From assembly GCF_004362405.1 (NCBI RefSeq), contig NZ_SNXE01000001.1, forward strand, positions 496,001 through 560,000: 64,000 nt of DNA, in the 5' to 3' direction. This document shows positions 57,916 to 64,000 of the stretch, piece by piece. Source of the DNA: Roseateles asaccharophilus (GTDB lineage Bacteria; Pseudomonadota; Gammaproteobacteria; Burkholderiales; Burkholderiaceae_C). A program made the translations under genes and the position numbers. The notes beneath the pieces were generated by a model. That model searched no databases. It worked only from the letters and a program-made list of their open reading frames with translations, and was not told the DNA's origin. Each line of letters begins with the position of its first letter. Positions within the stretch are counted from its first letter, which is position 1.

Positions 57916-60276
57916 ATGATGATGAAACAGCGACTGAACCCGCTGGCCCTGGGCGCCCTGCTGTGCCTGGCCGCCAGCCTGCCCGCCGCCGCTTCCAATA
58001 ATCCCCAGGCCCTGCGCCTGCCCGCGGCCGAGGCGGCCAGCCTGCGCATCGATGGCGCGCTGGACGAGCCCGCCTGGGCCCGCGCGCCCGTGCATGAGGC
58101 CTTCCATACCTTTCTGCCCGAGGACGGCCAGCGTCCGCCCTGGCGCACCACGGTGCAGGTGCTGGTGCAGGGCGATGCCCTGGTCTTTGGCATCCGCGCC
58201 CATGACGACGCGCCCGAGCGTATCCGCGCGCCGCTGACGCGCCGCGACCAGGTCCGGCGCGACCAGGACTTCGTGGCCGTGCTGCTGGACCCGGTGGGCC
58301 TGCGCCGCTCGGCCCAGTTCGTGCGTATCAATGCCGCGGGCGTGCTGGCCGACGGCGTATTCACCGCCGAGGACGATGTGGAGGACTTCGCCCCCGATTT
58401 CGAGGTGCAGGCCGCCACCCGGCGCCTGGACGATGGCTATAGCGTGGAGCTGCGCTGGCCCCTGGCGGCCCTGCGCTACCCGGACGCCAACTGCCCTGCC
58501 GGCGCGCCGCCCCAGGCCGACTGCGGCACACGCCCCTGGCGCCTGATGGTCACGCGCAGCGTGCCGCGCGAGGCCAGCCATCTGCTGGTCAGCGCCCCGC
58601 TCACGCGCGAGGCCCTGAACTTCATCGCCGAGCTCCAGCCCCTGGAGGGCCTGGGCGATCTGGTGGAGACGGTGCGCGAGCGCAGCTTTCTGAACCTGCG
58701 CCCCGAGCTCACCGCGCGTGCCAGCCGCAGCCGCGACCCCGCGGGGCGGCAGCGCGAGCAAGACCTGACCCTGGGCGCCGAGATCAAGTGGCGCCCGCGC
58801 GCCGACTGGGTGCTGGACGCCACGCTCAACCCCGATTTCTCCCAGGTGGAGCTGGACACGCCCCAGCTGGCCGGCAACACGCGCTTTGCGCTCTCGGTGC
58901 CCGAGAAGCGGCCCTTCTTCCTGGAGAGCACCGATATCGCCGGCTCGGCCGAGCTGGACGACAGCGGCTCCCTGCGCTCGCTCGCCGCCTTCTACTCCCG
59001 CGCCATCACCGACCCCGACTGGGGGCTGCGCGCCACCTGGCGCGGCAGCGATGCCCAGGCCACGCTGATGCAGCTGCGCGATGCCGGCGGCGGCGAGCTG
59101 CTGCGCGCCCATGCCTATGGCACCGAGTCCTATCGCCAGCCGGCCGGCTCAACGGTCAGCTTTGCGCGCGGGCGCTGGCACCAGGGGCCCTGGTCCCTGG
59201 GCGGCTTACTCTCGCAGCGCGACTATGGCGCCGGGCGCAGCAACCGCGTGCTGGGCCTGGAGGCCAGCTGGCATGCCAGCGGCAGCGATCTGCTGCGCGG
59301 CCAGCTCCTGCTTTCAAGCACCAGCGTGGGCTTCGATGCCGCGCAGGACGATCGCCCCCAGGCCCAGGCCCAGGCCGCCGAGCCGGGCCAGCACCTCTGG
59401 CTGAGCTGGCAGCGCCGCAACGAGGACTGGAACAATCTCGCCTACTACGAGCGCATCAGCGCCCGCTTCGCGCATGACAACGGCTTCGTGCCCCAGTCCG
59501 GCGTGCAGCGACTGCTGCTGCAGACGCACCGGCGCCTGGGCGGTGGCCTGCTGGCGGGCTTGCCGGTCTATGAGTCCGAGCTGCAGCTCAAGCTGCTGCA
59601 GACCCAGACCCTCAGCGACCCCCGCCACGGCGTGTCCGGCGGCGAGCTGCTGGAGCGCCGGGTGCAGCCGGGCTTCTGGTTCACCTCGGCGCGCAACAGC
59701 GAGTTCTGGGGCCATCTGGGCCTGGACGCGCAGCGCGCCCGCAGCGGCGGCCGCCTGCATGCGCTGCGCACCCTCAGCCTGGGCACGGGCAGCAATCCCG
59801 CGCCCTGGCTCACCTGGCTGGCGGCCGAGCTGGAGTGGGGCCGCCGCCTGGACGTGGAGGCCGATCGCACCGGCCGCGGCGCCTGGTTGCTGCTGGAGGC
59901 CAAGCTGCGCACCGAGCTGCCGCGCGGCGCCTGGCTGGAGTTCGAGCAGCGCGCCGAACAGGGCTTTGTGCGCGGGCCCGAAGCGCGCCGCGCCTTCCGC
60001 GACCTGGCCCTGCAAAGCCTGGCCGTGCTGCACCTCAGCCCACGCGACTCGCTGCGCCTGATCGGTCAGAACAGCCACTTCAGGCGCCGTGCCGAGCCCC
60101 TGGCCGAGCCGGCCCTGGAGGGCGCACGGGAGCGCCAACGCCAGGTTTCCCTGGTGGCCCAGCACCGCCAGGGCCTGAACCGGGTCTTCAGCCTGGGCCT
60201 GGCGCGCTCGCGCGACTGGCAGCGACAGCAGTGGCAGACCGAGCTCTTCGCCAAGGCGGTGCTGGGCTACGAGTGA
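57916..60276 (+). CDS. CBM9-like / DUF5916 outer-membrane protein
   Basis: Large exported protein of 786 residues. A signal peptide (LNPLALGALLCLAASLPAAA) is followed by a CBM9-like beta-sandwich (residues about 35-215, with LRIDGALDEPAWARAPVHEAF and DDGYSVELRWPLAALRYPD). Then comes a long DUF5916-type region rich in alternating strands (WVLDATLNPDFSQVELD, RFALSVPEKRPFFLE). It ends in an aromatic-containing strand, KAVLGYE, as in outer-membrane beta-barrels. Its ligand is unknown. It ends at a shared bidirectional terminator. Confidence 0.87.
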   Translation: MMMKQRLNPLALGALLCLAASLPAAASNNPQALRLPAAEAASLRIDGALDEPAWARAPVHEAFHTFLPEDGQRPPWRTTVQVLVQGDALVFGIRAHDDAPERIRAPLTRRDQVRRDQDFVAVLLDPVGLRRSAQFVRINAAGVLADGVFTAEDDVEDFAPDFEVQAATRRLDDGYSVELRWPLAALRYPDANCPAGAPPQADCGTRPWRLMVTRSVPREASHLLVSAPLTREALNFIAELQPLEGLGDLVETVRERSFLNLRPELTARASRSRDPAGRQREQDLTLGAEIKWRPRADWVLDATLNPDFSQVELDTPQLAGNTRFALSVPEKRPFFLESTDIAGSAELDDSGSLRSLAAFYSRAITDPDWGLRATWRGSDAQATLMQLRDAGGGELLRAHAYGTESYRQPAGSTVSFARGRWHQGPWSLGGLLSQRDYGAGRSNRVLGLEASWHASGSDLLRGQLLLSSTSVGFDAAQDDRPQAQAQAAEPGQHLWLSWQRRNEDWNNLAYYERISARFAHDNGFVPQSGVQRLLLQTHRRLGGGLLAGLPVYESELQLKLLQTQTLSDPRHGVSGGELLERRVQPGFWFTSARNSEFWGHLGLDAQRARSGGRLHALRTLSLGTGSNPAPWLTWLAAELEWGRRLDVEADRTGRGAWLLLEAKLRTELPRGAWLEFEQRAEQGFVRGPEARRAFRDLALQSLAVLHLSPRDSLRLIGQNSHFRRRAEPLAEPALEGARERQRQVSLVAQHRQGLNRVFSLGLARSRDWQRQQWQTELFAKAVLGYE

Positions 60277-60308
60277 GCGAGAGGGGGCCGCGTCATTCAG
60301 CGGCCATG

Positions 60309-60335
60309 AAAAAAGGCGCCCGAGGGCGCCTTCTT
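60309..60335. terminator. Bidirectional terminator between convergent genes
   Basis: AAGGCGCCC-ga-GGGCGCCTT (60313-60332) with six A residues on the left and TTCTTG on the right. It serves the leftward RRM gene best, with a six-T tract on the minus strand, and the CBM9 gene less well. Confidence 0.75.
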
Positions 60336-60354
60336 GCTTGTGGAGCTGGAGGGC

Positions 60355-60816
60355 TCAGTAGCCGCCGCGGTTGCCACCGCCGTAGCCACCACCGCCGGAG
60401 CGGCCGCCGCCGTAGCCACCACCGCCGCCGCCGCCGAAGCCGCCGCCGCCCGAACGGCCACCGCCGCCGAAGCCGCCGCCGCCGGAACGGCCACCGCCGT
60501 AGCCGCCGCCACCACCGCCGCCGAAGCCGCCACGGCTGCCGCCGCCGCCGAAGCCGCCCGGACGCTCTTCACGGGGACGTGCCACGTTCACGACGATGGC
60601 GCGGCCTTCCAGAGGCTGGCCGTTCATGCCGTTGATGGCGGATTGCGCTTCGGCATCCGAAGCCATTTCCACGAAGCCGAAGCCCTTGGAACGGCCGGTT
60701 TCGCGGTCCATCATGACCTTTGCGGAGGTCACGGTGCCGAATTGCGAGAACGCCTCTTGCAGAGACTCGTCACGCACGGTGTAGGCCAGATTGCCCACAT
60801 AAAGCTTGTTTCCCAT
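60355..60816 (-). CDS. Glycine-rich RRM RNA-binding protein
   Basis: Protein of 153 residues. A single RNA-recognition motif holds RNP2 (LYVGNL) and RNP1 (KGFGFVEM). A long Gly/Arg/Ser/Tyr tail follows, built from GGGGFGGGGRSG- and GGGYGGG-type repeats (residues about 86-153). Such bacterial RRM proteins often respond to cold and act as RNA chaperones. The 253-base upstream gap includes a CATAAT -10 candidate (60910-60915, minus strand), giving a leader of about 90 bases. The glycine tail makes the DNA highly repetitive. Confidence 0.93.
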   Translation of the reverse strand: MGNKLYVGNLAYTVRDESLQEAFSQFGTVTSAKVMMDRETGRSKGFGFVEMASDAEAQSAINGMNGQPLEGRAIVVNVARPREERPGGFGGGGSRGGFGGGGGGGYGGGRSGGGGFGGGGRSGGGGFGGGGGGGYGGGRSGGGGYGGGNRGGY

Positions 60817-61069
60817 GGGGAAGCCCTTTCAATACCTAAAAACCATGTCGAGCTTCAACCCATCGTGAACATTCAATCGACGGCGTGGCGTCCAGACACA
60901 GGCCGACCCATTATGCGGTGTGCGCTTCGTCGATGCGCACAGCGCACCGGGCAACTGTTGTTTTTCGGTTCCGCGAGAAAACCCGTAAAACGCGGTTTCT
61001 TGCCGCAAAGCGGGCAAAAGTTCGCCCGCCCGGGGCTGGCTATCATGGCCTCCCCCTGCCTCGCACACC

Positions 61070-61987
61070 ATGTCCCAATCATTGACGCTTCAGGCCCTCA
61101 ACCGGGTTCTCGCCAGTCTGGATGCGGCCCGCAACGGGCCCGCCCTCTATGCCCTGCTCAGCACCCTGTGTCTGACCGGCCTCTTGCTGGCCTCGGCCGA
61201 GGCGGCCCTGGCGCGGCAGGAGAGCGGCTGGGGCATGGCCTGGGCGGCGCTCGCACTGCTTGTCGCCTTTTACGGGGTCAACACCACCGGCCTGCTGCTC
61301 ATGGATCAGAGCCAGGGGCGCCCGGTGCGCGATGTGCGCGATGCCTTCCGTGATGCCCTGGGGCAGGCACACCGGGTGCTGCTCTGTGTGCTGGCGGTGC
61401 TGATCCTGCTGGGACTGCTGGTGGCCGCCTTGACTGGCCTGCTCTGGGCGGCACGCCTGCCGGCCATCGGCCAGGCCTTGTTCACGCTCACCGTGCCCGT
61501 GGGCGTGCTCTTGCTGGGCATGGCGGCCCTGCTGGTGGCCTTGCTGGTGGGGCCGCTCACCGGTCCGGCCATCTGGTCCGGCCAGGGCGTGCGGGACACC
61601 CTGGCCCTGCTGCGCCGCCAGGCGCGTGAGCGCCTGCCGGAGGCGCTGGTGCTGATGGCGGCCGTCTTGCTGCTGACCGCGCTGGCCAGCGCGGCCGTGA
61701 GCTTTGTGGTGTTGACCGGGGGGCGGGTTCTGGCCCTGCTGGCCATCTGGGGGGCGGACATCGATCTGCAGCCCCAGCAGCTGATGGCCGCACTCCTGGG
61801 CTACGGTCTGCGCAGCCTGGGCGCCAGCGGTGCGCCGCTGCCCGAGACGCCCATGAGCCAGGCGGCCATGGCCGGCGGGGGGGTGGTGGCGGCACTGGCC
61901 CTGGTGCTGCCGGGCCTGGTGTATCTGCGGGGCTGCTGTGCCGTCTATCTGGTGCTGCGCGATCTGCAGGCATCGGACCCGTCATGA
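61070..61987 (+). CDS. Hypothetical integral membrane protein
   Basis: Protein of 305 residues with about six hydrophobic segments, for example ALLSTLCLTGLLLASAEAAL, MAWAALALLVAFYGVNTTGLLLM, VLLCVLAVLILLGLLVAALTGLLWAA and GGVVAALALVLPGLVYLRGCCAVYLVL. No family is recognised. Its stop overlaps the BtuF-like gene by four bases, so the two are probably co-expressed. Confidence 0.7.
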   Translation: MSQSLTLQALNRVLASLDAARNGPALYALLSTLCLTGLLLASAEAALARQESGWGMAWAALALLVAFYGVNTTGLLLMDQSQGRPVRDVRDAFRDALGQAHRVLLCVLAVLILLGLLVAALTGLLWAARLPAIGQALFTLTVPVGVLLLGMAALLVALLVGPLTGPAIWSGQGVRDTLALLRRQARERLPEALVLMAAVLLLTALASAAVSFVVLTGGRVLALLAIWGADIDLQPQQLMAALLGYGLRSLGASGAPLPETPMSQAAMAGGGVVAALALVLPGLVYLRGCCAVYLVLRDLQASDPS

Positions 61988-62766
61988 GCCCGGCCTCCCC
62001 GCGCATCGCCTGCCTGGTTCCCTCAATCAGCGAGCTGCTGGCGGCCCTGGGCCTGGCGCCCTTCATGGTGGCGCGCACCGGCTTTTGCATCCACCCGGCC
62101 CAGACCATGGCCGCCATTCCCAAGGTGGGCGGCACCAAGGATGTGAACCTGGACAAGCTGCGCCGCCTGGCGCCCAGCCATGTGATCGTCAATGTGGACG
62201 AGAACCGGCTGGAGACCGTGCAGGCCCTGCGCGAGTTCGTGCCCCACATCATCGTCACGCACCCGCAGGGCCCGGCCGACAACCTGGCGCTGCTGGAGCA
62301 AATGCGCGTGGCCTTCGGTGCCCTTGAGGGTGTGGCCGAGCGCGCCGCGGCCCTGGCTGAAGCCCTGCGGGCCGAGCTGGCGCGCTGCGCCGCCCAGGCC
62401 TGGCCGGGCGAGGCGGTGCTCTACCTGATCTGGCGCGAGCCCTGGATGACGGTGGCGCGCGACACCTATATCGCCCGCATGCTCGCACGCGTGGGCTGGC
62501 TCAGCTGGCCCGATGTGCTGGGCGGCGAGTCCGGCGCGGCCCGCTACCCGGTGCTGCGTGGTGATGAGCCCTGGCTGGCGCGGGTAGAGCGCGTGCTGCT
62601 GAGCTCGGAGCCCTACCGCTTCGAGGCCGAACACCTGCCGATTGCCCAGGCCCTGTGCCCGCAGGCCCGGGTGCAGCTGGTGGATGGCGAGCTGCTGAGC
62701 TGGTACGGCCCGCGCGCGGCCCAGGGTCTGGCCTATTTGCGAGGCCTGGCCCAGCACTCACAATGA
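61984..62766 (+). CDS. BtuF-like helical-backbone metal receptor, no signal peptide
   Basis: Protein of 260 residues with the fold pattern of cobalamin or iron-siderophore binding proteins: RIACLVPSISELLAALGLAPFMVARTGFCIHP, IPKVGGTKDVNLDKLRRLAPSHVIVN and WREPWMTVARDTYIARMLARVGW. It lacks a signal peptide, so it would stay in the cytoplasm unlike true BtuF. No permease or ATPase gene is adjacent. It overlaps the upstream membrane protein gene by four bases. Confidence 0.82.
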   Translation: MSPASPRIACLVPSISELLAALGLAPFMVARTGFCIHPAQTMAAIPKVGGTKDVNLDKLRRLAPSHVIVNVDENRLETVQALREFVPHIIVTHPQGPADNLALLEQMRVAFGALEGVAERAAALAEALRAELARCAAQAWPGEAVLYLIWREPWMTVARDTYIARMLARVGWLSWPDVLGGESGAARYPVLRGDEPWLARVERVLLSSEPYRFEAEHLPIAQALCPQARVQLVDGELLSWYGPRAAQGLAYLRGLAQHSQ

Positions 62767-62770
62767 GTTC

Positions 62771-63412
62771 ATGGAATTGTTCAAGCCCCTGATCGCCCTG
62801 CTGGCGATCGTCAATCCGATCGGGGTCATCCCCTTCTTCATCCACTTCACGCAGAACTTCTCGCGCCAGCAGCGCCAGCACACCATACGCGTCAGTGCCT
62901 TCACCGCCTTCATCGTGGTGGCGGTCAGCGCGGTGGCCGGCCTCAAGGTGATCGAGTTCTTCAACATCTCCCTGCCCAGCTTCCAGGTGGGCGGGGGCAC
63001 CCTGCTGCTGATCAGTGCCATCCAGATGCTCAACGCCCAGCCGGCCGAATCCCGGCAGGAGGACGTGCAGGAGGGCGCCAGCAAGGTGGATGCCGGCGCC
63101 AGCATCGCCGTGGTGCCGCTCACCATTCCCCTGCTCACCGGTCCGGCCACCATCTCCACCATGGTGATCTACGCAGAGAAGACCCGCCATTGGTGGGAGC
63201 AAGCCGCCCTGGTGGGCTATGGCGTAGTGGTGGGCCTGGTGACTTTCGCGGTGTTCAGTGCCTCGGGCCGCATCGCCCGCGTGCTGGGCCAGACGGGCAT
63301 CAACATCATGACCCGGCTGATGGGTCTGATCCTGGCCGCCCTGGCGGTGGAACTGCTGGCCGACGGCCTGACCAAGCTCTTCCCGGTGCTGGCCTCGCAT
63401 CTGGCGCGCTGA
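62771..63412 (+). CDS. MarC family integral membrane protein
   Basis: Membrane protein of 213 residues with about six helices. The MarC (UPF0056) signatures are LIALLAIVNPIGVIPFFIHFTQNFS, FQVGGGTLLLISAIQML and AGASIAVVPLTIPLLTGPATISTMVIY. The molecular function of the family is not established. It starts four bases after the BtuF-like gene and is followed directly by the GMC oxidoreductase. Confidence 0.93.
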   Translation: MELFKPLIALLAIVNPIGVIPFFIHFTQNFSRQQRQHTIRVSAFTAFIVVAVSAVAGLKVIEFFNISLPSFQVGGGTLLLISAIQMLNAQPAESRQEDVQEGASKVDAGASIAVVPLTIPLLTGPATISTMVIYAEKTRHWWEQAALVGYGVVVGLVTFAVFSASGRIARVLGQTGINIMTRLMGLILAALAVELLADGLTKLFPVLASHLAR

Positions 63413-63413
63413 G

Positions 63414-64000
63414 GTGTCTGTGAGCCAGGACGCCGCGCTGTTCGACACCATCATCGTGGGCGCCGGCACGGCCGGCTGCCTGCTGGCCAACCGCCTCTCG
63501 GCCGACCCGCGCCGGCGCGTGCTGCTGCTGGAGGCCGGCGGGGTGGATGACTACCACTGGATCCATATCCCGGTCGGCTATCTGCACTGCATCGGCAATC
63601 CGCGCACCGACTGGCTCTACCAGACCGAGGCCGCCGCGGGCCTGAACGGGCGCCGCCTGCGCTACCCGCGCGGCAAGGTGCTGGGCGGCTGCTCCAGCAT
63701 CAACGGCATGATCTATATGCGCGGCCAGTCGCGCGACTACGAGGCCTGGGCCCAGGCCTGCGGCGATGAGAGCTGGCGCTGGGGCCAGGTCTTGCCCTAC
63801 TTCAAGAAGCACGAGAACCATTGGCGCCTGGATCCCGGGGCGGCACCGGTGTCGGAAGACTTTCGCGCCCGCCACGGCCATGGCGGCGAGTGGCGGGTGG
63901 AGAAGCAGCGCCTGCGCTGGGACATCCTGGACGCCTTTGCCCAGGCCGCCCAGCAAGCCGGCATCCCGGCCAGCGAAGACTTCAATGGCGGCAACAACGA
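63414..64000 (+). CDS. GMC family oxidoreductase, 3' end outside window
   Basis: FAD-dependent glucose-methanol-choline-type oxidoreductase; the first about 195 residues are visible. The start is GTG 63414, with a second GTG at 63420, directly after the MarC stop. The FAD motif is TIIVGAGTAGCLLANRLSAD, followed by LLLEAGG and the GMC signature RYPRGKVLGGCSSINGMIYMRG. It resembles choline dehydrogenase and alcohol dehydrogenase members; the catalytic C-terminus is not seen. Confidence 0.93.
   Translation, partial: MSVSQDAALFDTIIVGAGTAGCLLANRLSADPRRRVLLLEAGGVDDYHWIHIPVGYLHCIGNPRTDWLYQTEAAAGLNGRRLRYPRGKVLGGCSSINGMIYMRGQSRDYEAWAQACGDESWRWGQVLPYFKKHENHWRLDPGAAPVSEDFRARHGHGGEWRVEKQRLRWDILDAFAQAAQQAGIPASEDFNGGNN

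Noticed and set aside
60355-60572. Repetitive GC-rich tract resembling a repeat array
   Set aside because: It is the coding sequence for the glycine-rich tail of the RRM protein.

Overview
The window looks like a chromosome segment of a high-GC betaproteobacterium of the order Burkholderiales, probably near Roseateles, Mitsuaria or Pelomonas. That placement is an inference from gene content and codon style. No tRNA, rRNA, insertion sequence or CRISPR array was recognised. The dnaA-dnaN-gyrB / rpmH-rnpA-yidD-yidC-mnmE block puts the replication origin region near 41.1-41.8 kb.

Layout. 1-8.6 kb is a phosphonate region. phnGHIJK (C-P lyase core, cut at the window start) runs leftward and phnF plus a DUF1045/2H-phosphoesterase gene run rightward. 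A separate leftward unit holds phnC-phnD-phnE and an HD-domain gene of the PhnZ type. A good Pho-box match lies upstream of phnC, and a shared TCATCTAGAC motif lies upstream of both phn units. 8.6-12.6 kb has a SUV3-like helicase, two small exported proteins and a YitT membrane protein. 12.8-18.2 kb is a catabolic operon: a DapA-fold aldolase/dehydratase, a TRAP transporter (Q, M, P) and an alpha-ketoglutarate-semialdehyde-type dehydrogenase. It is preceded by a long inverted repeat. 18.4-25.9 kb is a mixed stretch with a DUF2242 lipoprotein, a 2-hydroxyacid dehydrogenase, a GH109-like Gfo/Idh/MocA protein, an HTH regulator, a small unnamed transcription unit, RtcB and small hypotheticals.

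27.0-34.7 kb is a defence island, visibly AT-richer from about 29.9 to 34.7 kb. It contains a NERD nuclease coupled to a ScoMcrA-type endonuclease for phosphorothioate DNA. Next is a DUF3883 protein whose nuclease motif reads E-x-Q instead of E-x-K. Last comes a tightly packed leftward cassette: phosphoribosyltransferase-like protein, ORC/CDC6-type AAA ATPase, an unrecognised Rossmann-like protein and an NPPF DNA methyltransferase. This cassette is the best candidate for an undescribed system. The island sits directly beside gyrB-dnaN-dnaA.

45.8-54.6 kb holds DUF2237, DUF2805, apt, a PAS-GGDEF diguanylate cyclase, an acyl-CoA dehydrogenase, a CPA2 antiporter with RCK domains, glutamate dehydrogenase and two small hypotheticals. 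54.7-57.7 kb is a lipopolysaccharide unit (kdsD, kdsC, lptC) that continues into a short-chain dehydrogenase rather than lptA-lptB within the window. 57.9-64 kb has a large CBM9/DUF5916 outer-membrane protein, a glycine-rich RRM protein, a membrane protein, a BtuF-like protein, MarC, and the start of a GMC oxidoreductase cut by the window end.
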